Source: Pseudorasbora parva (Eukaryota > Chordata > Actinopteri > Cypriniformes > Gobionidae). From it: 64,000 nt of DNA. The notes under the pieces were generated by a model. That model was given only the letters and a program-made list of their open reading frames with translations. It was not told the DNA's origin and did not search any database. How positions within the stretch are numbered: position 1 is the stretch's first letter; each line of letters opens with the position of its first letter. The DNA is taken from assembly GCF_024679245.1 (NCBI RefSeq), contig NC_090178.1:27185203-27249202 (forward strand), in the 5' to 3' direction. A program made the translations under genes and the position numbers. Of the stretch, positions 1 through 10,923 are shown piece by piece.

Positions 1-1440
1 TCACTCATGGATCCTGAACACTGTTCCTGTTACTCATTCTTCATTTCTTCCTGAATTGTTTAAGACTGTGTTTACATACTGTTCAAAATGTGCACTGAGA
101 ATTTGTTTGAGTGTATTTGACCAATAATAAGCTGTAAAAAGAAGCGAATATTTGCACTTGTATGTCAGGGGCGGCTTTATTACGGTAGGCTATGTGTGTG
201 CGTGCGCTTCAGATGTGAGCTTGAAATCTGCGGGGATTTCGTAGAATTATGTGCAATCCCGCGCGAAATTCAGACCGATCACACACAAACACTAACACGC
301 TGTCGTAAGGAATAGTCCAGCAGAACGCGCGTCCGTCGTGTTCAGAGGTTAACCGGCTGAGTGAGAATATGCGGCTGCGTGTCAACTCGCTGTCGGTCAG
401 AGAGGAGAGGAGAGGACAGCAGCTGGGATCGATTGTGTAGGCTGAGCAGGCTATCGTATCTTTTCAGATATTTCAGTATCGATATTTTTGACAACACTAG
501 TTGCACTGTGCCGACCCAGGCTTTTAAAAGTGAAATAAATCCACACTTCAGAGCCGCTTACCGGGCTTCCATGACTAAAAGAACAAGCGGGCGCGCAAGC
601 ACCGGAAATCAGGTGGCCATGGAAACCAAAACTTGCGCGCTTGGAACCGAAGATCGGAACCGAAAATAAATTTTCTAAACGATTCCAATGGAATCGTTAT
701 TTTTTAAACGGTTCCAAGTTAGAACCGGTTCTCGATGCCCAACCCTAATTAGAACGTTGTTTTCACATCGCATCTGCGCTTCATTATAAAGGTATTTGCA
801 TACTGTGGTAAATACACAGTGTAGTAGATTATGGCCAGGGACAAAACCAGCCCGCGCAGTCGTCTCTCCATAGTGTTATTATAGTTTGCTGGCTTTGCCT
901 CTTCTGTTGGAATTTTCCCACACGTAAATTCTGACCAATCGAAAAGCAGTTAAGGAAATACGCCATGGCCAATGAGTGATGTGGATGTTGTCACGTGCTT
1001 GCGTTTTGGTTCGTTTCAACTGGTTCGGACCAAAGCAATCAGTGTGGTGTGAAAAGGAACCAAAAAAGCTGAAAAATGCAACAATGTATAATTGTTTGCC
1101 CTTGGTTCGGACCAAATGAACCGAACTAGAGATGTGAAAGCACCCTAAGAATCGGAATCAGGATCATTACAATCAAAACTTTGCCCAACCATAAGGAATA
1201 TGCTGGCCACTTAATTTTAGTAAAAAAAAAAAAAACAAAGAATAATAAGTTCTGTTGTCATATTAATTTTTTTTCTTTTTTTTTTTCTTTTTTAACCTTG
1301 GTATCGATTTAGTATCGGTATCGAGGTATTTTAGTTTGGTATCGTATCAAAGTCATAATTTTGGTATCGTGACAACACTACCTTGAACTGACTAAAGTGT
1401 TTAAACGGAGGTTGCATTAACATACATTTTAAAATAAGAT
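1..1440. repeat. Mosaic of degenerate DNA-transposon fragments
   Basis: No gene is recognised. Several blocks look like termini of non-autonomous DNA transposons: 'GACAACACTAG' preceded by a TATCGATA-type word near 471-497, its relative 'GTATCGTGACAACACTA' near 1364-1380, an 'AACCGGTTCTCGATGCCC' end near 723-740, and a 'GGTTCGGACCAAA' motif occurring twice, near 1022 and 1102, before 'GATGTGAAAGCACCCTAAG'. The only open frames are short and run through these motifs, so I treat them as chance. Exact element ends could not be paired because some partners may lie left of the window. Confidence 0.55.
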
Positions 1441-1460
1441 GTTACATTTCGATGTTAAAT

Positions 1461-1462
<2 letters not shown>

Positions 1463-1545
<83 letters not shown>
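1463..1545. repeat. (AT)n microsatellite
   Basis: About 80 bp of nearly perfect alternating AT. The open frame through it on the minus strand (poly Ile-Tyr) is an artefact of the repeat. Confidence 0.97.
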
Positions 1546-1550
<5 letters not shown>

Positions 1551-1551
<1 letters not shown>

Positions 1552-1640
1552 GGGGTGTAATGGTACACGTATTCGTACCGAAACGTTTCAGTACAGGGCT
1601 TTTATAAGGTGCACGTGTACCACACGGTACAGAATGCAAT
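1551..1640. mobile_element. hAT-like terminal fragment
   Basis: The segment starts AGGGGTGTAATGGTACACG and continues with TACCGAAACG and GTGTACCACACGGTACAG. This is the terminal sequence of a common fish hAT-type family ('aggggtgtaacggtacac'). No matching opposite end was found, so it is probably a truncated copy directly abutting the AT microsatellite. Confidence 0.5.
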
Positions 1641-3800
1641 CTTTAACAGTGAGTTCCCAATATAGCTTTCATCATTATTCTAGCTAACGTTGCCTCGCTT
1701 AGGAAAATCACTGCAACTGAGCAGCAAGTTATAAATGTTTTAAATGACATCATGTGAGCTAATGGAAAATCGATGTCACTCATGGGCTGGTACAGAAACT
1801 GCATCCACAACGAGAAAGAATCCGGATGAACAAGTTTGTTAAGCTGCTGCATTACGTCAGATTCGTCCAAAAACATAATAAATTAGGACATCTTACACCA
1901 TTTAAAAACAAGATATTTCTGACAGGTTGGTACAAAAACACTCCGCAAAGTTTGTTTATCAAATATGTAACGCAAACGCGCTATTAAATAATGCTGATTT
2001 ACGCCTCAACTATAAACAAATAATAAAAGTGAGCTTTTGAAAAGCGACAATAAATTCAGATATTGCTAAAAACAGTTAACTGAGAGGCAAATAAATCCTA
2101 AAACTAAATTATTACTCACATTACTTTCTGTAGATGTGTTCAGTGTTGATGAACGGCGGCGGATATGATGTGGTTAGCTGTTTACGTCGATCTTCTTCTG
2201 TAGACGTCATCATGAGTCGAACTTACGACTGCCTCCTAGTGACATGGACGAAACTGTCAAGGCAGACAAAGCGGTCTACGAGACAAAGCGGTAGTATTCA
2301 CATATGAATTAAACATATAAAGTATTATATTGTATATTATAATAATATTTTATACGTAATATTATATAGCTGTTAAAAATTACGTAGGCCAGTCTAGGAA
2401 GGCTAAGCATTTATGGGTCTTAAAATAAAGGTTTGAAAATGTATGAATTAAGTGATGTGTATAGTGTTAGGTTTTACATTTTACAACATAAATGAAACAC
2501 AACCATATGTCATTTTTGTAAAAAGGGAATTGCTGAAACGTTGCTGCATGTTTTACAACTGCCACAAGGATGTTTATGTGCTTGACAAACTGTTATCCTC
2601 ATAAAGTAACTTGTCAGAAGCCTATCACATTTTTTAAATAAATAATAGTTTTTAAAATAAAGTCTAGGAATTGTTGTGTGGTGTTATTCCCTATTTATTT
2701 TACAGAAACTGGTAGAATTATGGTATAATTTTGATAATTTTCATTTGATGCTATTGTGAATAATTCATCATAGCAATATAGTTGTTTTGTGAAATGTATT
2801 TTGTAAAAACAAAATAAATCACAGAAAGCAAAGCAGATCTATATAAGCGAAACGGATGTATAGAATTTTTGAATCCTTTTCTTGTTGTCCAGAGTATATT
2901 TTTTTCATTTTATGCTATTATGAATGTAATAATTCATCATAGCAATAGAGTTGTTTTGTAAAATATTTTGTAAAAACAAAATAAATCACTGAAATTATTT
3001 TGCTAAAAAAAAAAGCTATATACAAAACCAATAATTTCAGAGCAAGAGCTCCATTACTCGTATGTGTTTCTAATTTCCCTTCACAATATGGCGACATTTT
3101 GCGCATGATCCAAAGACTGTAAAAAAAAATTATATCACAAACGTGACACGTGAATGGTTTGTTGACTTGAAGCCTCGATCTACAAATCATATGCGAGCGA
3201 CTTTCCTCACACATACGACGATCTCCGACTGTGCGGGGATCAGTCCACGAAAAAAAAAAAAACTGTAGACGCTTGAGTGTTGTTTACCAGTTGAGTGGGT
3301 GGTGTTTTTGGAAGGGTCGGCAGTCGGCACAAGATTTATCACAATCCAGATAAACAGTTAGTGGTATAGGTAAGATTGCTGGACCTTAAATATGCGTAAG
3401 CCTATACAGCGAAATATAAAAATAAATAGATACAGAATACATTGTTGTAAACAACACAATTCCTACCGGAAGCTAATATACGATGATGTGGATAACAAGT
3501 GCACTCGTATGCTGTGTGCAGCATGTAACATTCTTGTGCGTCTGGTTTTATCCATGATTATTATTTTACGTCGAGTGTTTTGGTGGTTTTGGTGCAGTGT
3601 GATGTCAGGTCAGGTCAGTTCAAGGAAAAATCTAGTAATGGAGGCGGAAGTCAGCTGCAGGAATGTCAGCTGACATAGCGAACGCAAACAATTGAAAAAA
3701 ATTTGGTCTTTCAACCGTATTATTTGGTCATATAATTGAATTTTTTGTTTGTTGGTTTATCAATAAAACATAATTGAGGGTCTTTTTTATCACTTCGGCT
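1641..3800. other. AT-rich intergenic DNA upstream of DEDD2
   Basis: AT-rich sequence with no recognisable gene. Apart from the duplicated segment annotated separately, I see only short A or T runs and open frames that show no protein-like conservation. Confidence 0.6.
2738..2994. repeat. Two direct copies of a ~90-bp segment
   Basis: 2738-2826 and 2902-2993 share the series TTTTCATTT, ATGCTATT, AATTCATCATAGCAATA, GTTGTTTTGT, then TTTTGTAAAAACAAAATAAA and TCAC(A/T)GAAA. They differ by a few substitutions and short indels. The intervening 75 bp is unrelated. This is a local duplication or two insertions of one short element. Confidence 0.85.
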
Positions 3801-3819
3801 TTAGGGCTTCTGTTATCTT

Positions 3820-3900
3820 TTCTCAAACGTGACGTTACATAAGGAGGACACGTGACACTGCGCGAGAGGAGGAACGTTTGACAGCAGTTGGAAAGGCTGA
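3820..3900 (+). promoter_or_regulatory. Probable DEDD2 core promoter region
   Basis: The first CpG-rich block upstream of the gene carries a CRE/ATF-like TGACGTTAC at 3830-3838 and an E-box CACGTGAC at 3849-3856, followed by a purine-rich, CpG-containing leader. No TATA box stands out. The start of transcription cannot be fixed from sequence alone. Confidence 0.4.
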
Positions 3901-3987
3901 GGGACGGACCGACGGACTGACTGAGGGCGGATCACCACAGAAACGCTGTTCGAATCAAAATAACTGCGCTGTTTCCACGACGAACGT
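3857..3987 (+). other. Candidate 5' UTR leader exon of DEDD2
   Basis: Purine- and CpG-rich leader running to a possible donor, CGAACGT|GTAAAT, at 3988. The matching acceptor is TTCTTTACCAG at 4247-4257, only 20 bases before the start codon. Both borders are inferred: the start is unknown and the donor is moderate. Confidence 0.35.
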
Positions 3988-4277
3988 GTAAATATCTTTC
4001 TGTGTAGTTTTTGTACTCATTTGAGACACAAACATTGTATTTAAACGTGTTATAGTAATTTTATTTTAATCCACAATCGATTCCGATAGCTAGCTCTTAG
4101 GCTAAGATATGTGAGATTTAGCGTGATTGTTTAACTGCTTTGTACTGTTCTTTTTATAATCTTGAACCCCAGTCTATTTTGTGTTTTAATCAGTATGTCC
4201 TTTATTAACTTTTAATTATATAACTCACGCGTATTTGTCCACGTTCTTCTTTACCAGACGCATTTAGACATTTCTTC

Positions 4278-4743
4278 ATGGCTTCAGCGCAGTGCACTAG
4301 ATATTCCCTTTACTGGGAGGAGACTGAGTGCATGAGCTACTATGAGATGCTGTCCCTCCATGAGATCTTTGAAATCGTGGGCTCCCAACTCACAGAGTCT
4401 GATGTCGAGGTGTTGTCCTTTCTCCTGGATGAAACCTATCCTGGAAAACATCCCCTCGATCCAGAGGGATGGACTGAAGATTTACCTCCAGGGCCTGATG
4501 GACCTCCACAGGGTAATTCTCCATCTCCTCGGCTTCTGAAGACATGGCGAAGAATACAGCCGCAGAATGAGCCGTGCCCGGTCGCCTGTCGCCACCGACC
4601 CAAGAGTGGCGTTGAACTGCTGTTGGAGTTGGAGAGGCGAGGGTACTTAAGTGAGGGAAACCTCAGACCTTTATTGCAGTTGCTGCGGATTCTGACACGG
4701 CATGATGTTTTGCCCTTGGTCTCACCAAAGAAAAGAAGAACAG
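4278..4743 (+). CDS. dedd2: DEDD2 coding exon 1: death effector domain
   Basis: Encodes residues 1-155 plus the first base of codon 156. The death effector domain begins around residue 21 (YYEMLSLHEIFEIVGSQL, then SDVEVLSFLLDE) and resumes at 109 (SGVELLLELERRGYL, NLRPLLQLLRILTRHDV) to about 148. Between the two halves lies a Pro/Gly-rich insert, residues 53-108, much longer than the loop I know from mammalian DEDD2. The helix-6 motif reads RHDV (141-144) where family members usually have RHDL. A KKRR nuclear-localisation type cluster sits at 151-154. The family binds other DED proteins (caspase-8/10, c-FLIP, DEDD) and acts in the nucleus and nucleolus; here this is inferred from homology. 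The exon ends at ACAG|GTGAGT. The chosen ATG is the first in frame after the acceptor at 4257. Confidence 0.9.
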
Positions 4744-4842
4744 GTGAGTATCAGCTTTAAAACTACATTACACTGTAGTGTAGTAGTAAATAAAACCAGT
4801 AATGTTTATAGTCAAATACTAATGTTTAACATGTGCTGTTAG

Positions 4843-4962
4843 TGTCTCCAGAGCGAGTGAAGATAAACTACCCTGAGGTGGATACCAGACAGGACACACA
4901 AATCAGCTCAAACTCAAATATACCATCCTTTGAAAACACACAAGACCAGCAGTGGCAAGCAG
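4843..4962 (+). CDS. dedd2: DEDD2 coding exon 2: linker
   Basis: Completes codon 156 (Val) and encodes residues 157-195, starting SPERVKINYPEV. Mammalian DEDD2 has a similar VSPER stretch directly after its basic cluster, which supports the exon. The rest is polar Ser/Gln/Asn-rich linker (DTRQDTQISS, then TQDQQWQA) without a recognisable fold. Borders are TGCTGTTAG|TG at the start and CAAGCAG|GTGAGC at the end; both flanking introns are phase 1. The upstream intron is only 99 bp. The frame stays open past the donor, so readthrough would give a different short tail. Confidence 0.85.
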
Positions 4963-5039
4963 GTGAGCAGAAATTGCAGCTAAAAGCTCAGCCCATTCAT
5001 TTATTAAAGTTTTTTTCGGTCTTTGTTTATTAAAAGATG

Positions 5040-5398
5040 TTGTCTCTATGTTTATAAGCCTTTTTGCCCACTCTTTTACAAAATAAAAACATTAAATCTG
5101 CACTGGGTAACTTTTGCTCGGGGTCCCCCTACAGTTGGGAAAAAATAATGTCCTCAATTACTGTCGTAAGCTCTGTCATCCTACAACAGCGGATGCCATC
5201 GCGCATGCATTTGTTGACATGACAACCCTGATAGCCTAGTGATGCAACTAGTGATGCACGGGTCGTCTCATAACCTGCGGACCCTGTATGTCTATTTAAT
5301 GGTCGCGGGTGCGGGGCGGGTTGTAAAACTATATACAGTGGTGCGGGGCGGGCCAAATAAATTAATAAAAGTGGCCCCGTGGGTTGGTGCAGCACTAA
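5040..5398. repeat. GC-rich hAT-like fragment at the start of intron 2
   Basis: After the exon-2 donor the intron holds a block beginning near 5250 with 'AGTGATGCACGGGTCG' and containing GCGGGTGCGGGGCGGG and GTGCGGGGCGGGCC. This matches the end of a non-autonomous fish hAT family. Related words (ACCCGAAACCCGAAG) recur near 6409-6423, beyond the Harbinger-like insertion, so the two may be parts of one interrupted element. Ends were not determined. Confidence 0.4.
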
Positions 5399-5873
5399 GG
5401 CCGTGTGTCCACTGTCCACCAAAGCGTTTTTTCACGCTGCTGGCTGGCGTTTTCAATTGTTTTCAATGAGAGCGCCGCGTTTTTAGAACGCCTGGAGCGC
5501 ACCGAGGCGCTAAGCGAGTTTTTTGCTGGTCGCCAAGAGTTGAAGAATGTTCAACTTTGAGTAAAAAAAGGCAGCGCTCATCACTGTCACTTCTCACCCT
5601 GCCGCCCAATCACAGTGGAGGAGGGGCGGGACAAACACAACACAGACCCACCGCCACATTCTGCGAGTCGTCATCAGATGACAACAAGCAATAATAACGG
5701 AACAAAATGATTTAAAACAAATGCCAGAGCAAATACTTTACATTGTATCTGCAATTTTATGTAGAATCAATACAGGAACAAACTACCTGTGAAATTAGAA
5801 AGACCTCCACGGATTTTCCGTTTCGGAAAATGATGTTCCGCCTAACGTTTTCAGCTTTGGTGGACACACGGCC
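5399..5873. mobile_element. PIF/Harbinger-like MITE with TAA target duplication
   Basis: Left end GGCCGTGTGTCCAC and right end GTGGACACACGGCC are perfect inverted repeats, with similarity continuing inwards (ACCAAAGCG against CAGCTTTGGT). TAA flanks both sides (5396-5398 and 5874-5876). A 3-bp TWA duplication is characteristic of PIF/Harbinger transposition. The 475-bp body has no transposase and contains GC-rich GAGCGCC/AGGCGC repeats. It is non-autonomous. Confidence 0.85.
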
Positions 5874-5876
5874 TAA

Positions 5877-6584
5877 CAGTTACACTGAACACTCCAGGAG
5901 GAGTTCACATGCCGGTGTTCTGTTTGCGTCGAATGTGAAATGTCCCAGGTACAGTCAGTGGCATATGTTTCAGCATGTCATATGAATATAATTTCATGGG
6001 TTTTATTTTTTTCAAACACGTTTACAGGCCACCGTCATTATAATAGTCTATTGGTTACCGTTTTACAGATTCTATATGATACTTCAATTCAATGTTTGAG
6101 TGGTAGGTAATCACCGTAACAAGCATGACAGCATCAGTCGGGCACGCCTCCTCCTTCTTCAGCTCACGCCAACGAGCAAACGCTGGTCCAATGTTGATCC
6201 TCGTCCTGCCTTTAAACAGATCACTTTTCCGTTTCCTCTTATTGCTTTCCTCCAACAAAACCTTTTCTTTTCTTATTTGTCTGTGCTGCTTCGGACATGA
6301 CTATATTATCCGATGAATAAAGTTGGGCTCGCACATCCGAATTTAAGGAAGTGTGGGTGTTGGTGGAAGTGTCGAATTTTGTAGTTCTTTTTGTTCTCGG
6401 GTTACTACCCGAAACCCGAAGTTTAAAAGTACGATTAAAAACGAAACAGACCCCATCAACCTATGGCAGACATGACATTCAACCTATTGTAAGTCGATGT
6501 ATCATCACAAGAGTCTTGAAAATATATTATGAAGGTTGAAAAGTTACCTAGTGCTGTTTTAAAAAATATTTTTTAATCATTAGC
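5877..6584. other. Intronic transposon-derived DNA, unresolved
   Basis: No gene is seen. The stretch contains words of a hAT-type family (CGGGTTACTACCCGAAACCC near 6399-6418) and otherwise non-descript sequence. Open frames on both strands overlap each other and have no recognisable domains. Confidence 0.4.
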
Positions 6585-6860
6585 CGCTTTTCCACTGTCA
6601 GGAAATAATAGTGAAACAATCATAATTTACACACCCTCATGTTGTTCCAAACGTGTAAAACTTTCGTTCATCTTCAGAACACAAATTTATATTTGAACAC
6701 AAAAAGATGTAGTTCTGTACTCTACATTGACATCTATGCAGCTACCACTTTGATGCTTAAAAAATGTCCTAAAGAGATTGTAAAACTTATTCATATGAAT
6801 TGAGTGGTTTGGTCCAAAATTTCTGAAAAGAAATGGGTGAAATGCTGTTTCATGCATACT
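6585..6860. repeat. Cyprinid interspersed repeat ('CACCCTCATGTTGTTCCAAA' type)
   Basis: Contains the run ACACACCCTCATGTTGTTCC, then ACTTTCGTTCATCTTCAGAA and ACACAAATTTATATTTG. The same word order recurs at 36830-36900 and 59058-59125. The usual TTCACCCAAAAATGAA terminus is missing here, so this is an internal or truncated copy. Confidence 0.65.
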
Positions 6861-8293
6861 GAGCTTTTTACACTGTTAAAGACTTGGATTCCCATCCTAG
6901 ACGTTTGATGGAGTATTTCTGTGTCAAAAATACTCCTTCCGGTTTCTCACAAGTTTCAGAGAGTTTTTTTTCAAGTATGGGTCCGCTTGACGTTAATAGA
7001 GCGGAAGGTCCTTGTATGGGCCGTACGGACTCTTCTCCCGGTTGGGTGCGCGCGCGTGACTGAGGCGATAGAGCAAATGCACGCCCATAAACACTGCTCT
7101 CAGGTGCAGATCCAGTCATCCGTGCAACACTTCTGTCGCACCGCGCTCCACTTTATTCCTATGGGTGACATCAAGCGACTTCAACGCTTCAGCACAGCAT
7201 TCCGGGAAGGCAGCGCTGCATTTGAACCGATTTGAACGCAAAAATAACGAGAAGCGGCACAACATCACGCTTTAGTCGCGTTGCAAAAGTGGATCTCCAC
7301 GGTCACTGCTGTCACAGGACTTCACGAAATCAAAAGTTACCTAAGAAGTGTATTTTTGATGGCGCGGTGACGATAAAGGTTCGCGGTCGTGCTTTAGAAG
7401 CAGGCGGCGAGTAAAACTTCTTCAAATGTCTATGCTTTTGGCTATTGTCGCGTAAGTAAACATCAGTAAACGACACGATCGTGTATAACGTTAGTTAATT
7501 TATCAATGGAGCGTGCGATCTATGGTGTTTGTTTAAATACATTTGTTTAGCTGACCAATATAGGTGTCAGTTTGTTTATTGTAAAACCACCCAAACATAA
7601 ACCTAGCGTTCTCACAAAGCGTGCTTCGTCATTCAAATGCGCTAACGGTTACTCCATTGTTGTTCTATGTATATTGTTACATTAGTCTGATGTGCAAAAC
7701 TGTTTTGCTTGATACTGCTAAGGTTTAGTCGCATACAATAGTCCATAAAACAAATCATGTCCTCGTAAACCCACACAAATGTTGACAGGCCACTAAATAC
7801 AGTACATACCACAGAAACGGACATCCTGCTGTTGTTGCTTCCCCTGTTCAATTTAGTTCAGCCTCCGGATCTGATTCCGGATCATATATGTGTTAGTTGA
7901 ATCTGATTTAGGGTAGCGTTTTCTTCTCCGCGCTTGAGGACGTCACTGCTTTGTGTGCGCTCGTCATTCTTTAGCTCTGCCCACACGATACGCCTCCAGC
8001 TGCTCGTTTTTTTCCGGAAAGACTCGGTATTGGAAAGACTGGTTTTCACATTCAAAAATATCATAACTAATAAGTAATATTAGTTATTTTCTTCACTGGT
8101 TTTGAGGCATCTCAAAAATGCTGGGATCTGATGGGCGTGAAGCACTGGAGACTTGGAAGTAAACGCCCATGGCTAGGATTGGATAAGATTTGAATATCTT
8201 TGAATAATTTATGAGCTTACTCCGCTGTCAGTTCAGTTCACATGAGAGAGGAGAGATTGAGGGAGAAGTGGCAACCAGAATGATTCTCTCGAC
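6861..8293. other. Intron 2 repeat mosaic
   Basis: No coding signal. GC-rich patches (6970-7250) alternate with AT-rich DNA. The block around 8090-8210 is a repeat with an inverted relative at 35050-35165. The longest open frames overlap on opposite strands and match nothing I recognise. Confidence 0.4.
8090..8210. repeat. Repeat copy A (inverted relative at 35050-35165)
   Basis: Shares AAACGCCCATGGCTAGGATT, GGAGACTTGGAAGTAAACG and TGATGGGCGTGA with the reverse complement of 35050-35165 (CCTAGCCGTGGGCGTTTACT, TCCAAGTCTCCAGTGC, CACGCCCATCA). Family unknown to me. Confidence 0.7.
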
Positions 8294-9668
8294 TAGGGCT
8301 GGGCGATATGACGAAATATATCATCTGGACGATAGAAAATGTCTATAGTTTTATATAAGGCTCTATCGCTTACACCACGATAAGGCGTTTACGGCAGAAT
8401 TTTACGTCAAGATGCATCTCATGCCACGGCATGCCCATGGACGCTGCAATACATAAACAAACATGGAGAAAGACGGTAGTAGACGCGGTTCAGACCAGGG
8501 TAATTCTAAGAGTAATTATGCCAGAGTGGTGGCATAAGCGCTCAAAACAAACTTCAGACACAGACGCTGCAACAGGCTTTTACGCGTGGCAAACCATATA
8601 GCCATATATTGAAATATTTTAATGGCAGGTGTAGGGATGGCGAAAACTAAACATTTTCTTGACCGACCACCGAGCCTCATAAGCCGGTTGAAACCGGTTA
8701 ACCGATTAGTTTAAAATATGCTGCGCTATTTGAAATAACAGCCGCGAGCCGCGCTCCCTCTCTCTCTCTCTGTCACACACACACACACACACACACGCAC
8801 TGTCCTAACGCTGCCACCTCCCTTCCACTCACGTCACTTTTTTTTAAATCCCCCACAGCAGCGCGAAACATGAGTCCCGCAAATGCGGCGCCGAGGAGCT
8901 TGTTTGTAATCTGAGGACAATGGCTCCTTAGTTTCGAGATGGTTTGGGTACAAGGTGATCGCGTTGAAAATAAAGGCGTTTGTCTAGCGTAAGAAGCTCA
9001 TTTGAAACATTGCCGCGGCTCATTTAAGAAAGTGACAGCTCCGAAGAGACGCCGCTTTAGTTCGAGGTAGTGCTAAAAATAATAAAGAAAGATGATCAAC
9101 ACCTTATGTGTTACCAAACCCTTTTTACTTTTTTACTTTTTACTTTTACTTTTTGCAATCCCTGTGAGCGCACAAACCCAAATGCTGTGACGGTCAAATG
9201 TTTTTATTGGTTTATTAAGTACAAACAGGCGATTTATGAAAAATTGAGTGCGAGGGGTATGTTCACTTCACACAAAAAGATTTTGGAATGAGATTGCTAA
9301 CTGTAGTAGCGTTTAGTCCACTGTATAATAGTCTAATTTAGAGATCACTTTGTTTTTTTTTAACCGACAACTTTGATCGGTTAACGTTGATACGGTCAAC
9401 CATCGGTCAAACGGTCATCGGTTAACATCCCTAGGCAGCCAACAGTCTTGCTTGAATAAAAAGGTTTTAAATAAAATAAAAATGTAATCCATACTACCTT
9501 TATTTGTTTTGTATATCATTTCAAACTGCATTTCCACATTGCAATTTTGTATAGACTATTCATAAACTGAATTAACAGAAAAATTGCTATATCGTTATGT
9601 ATATCGTTATCGGGATATCAAATGAGCTATATCGAGATATGAAATTTTGGCCATATCACCCAGCCCTA
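8294..9668. mobile_element. Non-autonomous hAT element with perfect 8-bp TSD
   Basis: Starts TAGGGCTGGGCGATATG and ends CATATCACCCAGCCCTA, imperfect inverted repeats typical of hAT. The 8-bp target duplication CTCTCGAC is intact on both sides (8286-8293 and 9669-9676). The interior near each end is rich in ATATCG words. No transposase is present. It is interrupted by another TIR element at about 8632-9433. Confidence 0.9.
8632..9433. mobile_element. hAT-like element nested in the 8294-9668 hAT
   Basis: Left end TAGGGATGGCG and right end GTTAACATCCCTA are related inverted termini, and subterminal ACCGGTTAACCGATTAG faces ATCGGTTAAC repeats. Flanks GGCAGGTG and GGCAGCCA share only the first five bases, so the duplication is eroded or the ends are slightly off. 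A (CA)n stretch lies at 8775-8796. Confidence 0.65.
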
Positions 9669-9676
9669 CTCTCGAC

Positions 9677-10372
9677 CACAGGGCTCGTAAACGTCTTTAT
9701 CAAACAAACAATGATTTATTTCTCATCGACCCACGATTGCTTGGACTACTTTTTTTATATTACACATAGCCCACAAGACGATATAAGCGTGAACATGTTC
9801 GGCGCGCACGCTGCCCTTCAGATGTCAACTCGAGAGCGAGAGAGAGAATAGCAGAACAAGAACGGAATATAATGACATTCATCGGCCTGCCCTGGCCCAT
9901 GTGTCTGAGTCCAGCGTGCTAAAGTTATGCTCTGTTAGACATGTACACATAAGCAAAACGACCTATAACAATGCAATACTATTACATATAAAAACACGTT
10001 TTACTCACATAAGTGTGATCCAAATCCAGCATCGACCGGAGATTTGTTTATAAACGATTCCGCAGTGAAATGAAGTATCATACATTCCTAATATTATGAT
10101 CCGAAGGAAGCTTATGCAGCGACTGTGTTCTTCCACAATATCTTGCTTAATATCTTCTTCCACATGTTATTTTCTGCTGGCTTGTTATCGACCAAACAGC
10201 TCAATGAGTCTGTAGACAGGGCTACTAAATTACACGTTCTGTATAGTTGTGTTTTGTCACGCAGTGAATTAATGATGAAGCACTGGACCGTTTGCTGAGC
10301 CTGGTGTCTATAAAAGCTTTTCTTTGACTAACAAGAAAGTTTTCAGGTCTGAAACTTAGAGGATATTCTTAT
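9677..10372. other. Intron 2 spacer between hAT elements
   Basis: No gene or clear repeat boundary. It resumes the host sequence interrupted at 8293; it contains a short GA-rich run near 9832-9848. Nothing else is supported. Confidence 0.4.
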
Positions 10373-10923
10373 ATTACCATTAGGGATGTGCATTTCAAGC
10401 AAAAATAATATTCGATGATCGCTGGGAATTATTCGAATATTATTCGAAAATCGCACCCCTCCCCCGCATGCACGCAAACTGGCATAGGTATATCCTTAAA
10501 TAAAAGCCTTTGGTCAATTAAACGCCGGGTCTCTGATAGTGGCGTGGTCAGCACAAACAAATAAAGGCCGGGGGGAAATGTGTGTATAATCTCCTAAATG
10601 CCTTTAATTTAATGTGCACTCAAGTTCATCGTGTAGGCTACAGTAGGGTTGTGCCGTGAAGGCTGACCAACATCACGCAATCATCCTGATGCCACGCCCG
10701 TTCTTGCGAGTGCGACACACACTAATTCTATATAGTCTCTTCTATAGTTAACCTAAAAACTTTGTAGGGATGGCTCTGTAAATTAAATTGAGAATATAAC
10801 TGATGCATTTATACCATTTTAAATAGGCTTAACGATGAGATATGAGATCTGTGAAAATACCGTGTCAGGCAGGCTACACAAATATTGATCTTCTCGTCTT
10901 TTTTATACGTCTTAAACACTATT

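Noticed and set aside
361..669. 102-codon plus-strand frame near the window start
   Set aside because: It runs through degenerate transposon termini and has no recognisable domain.
1442..1639. Minus-strand frame encoding poly Ile-Tyr
   Set aside because: It is produced by the (AT)n microsatellite.
4342..4539. Alternative frame inside DEDD2 exon 1
   Set aside because: It is a shadow of the true exon in another frame; only the 4278 frame gives a death effector domain.
4513..4604. Cryptic intron that would remove the DED insert
   Set aside because: The candidate AGs after the GTAATT donor give lengths that are not multiples of three and lack good pyrimidine tracts.
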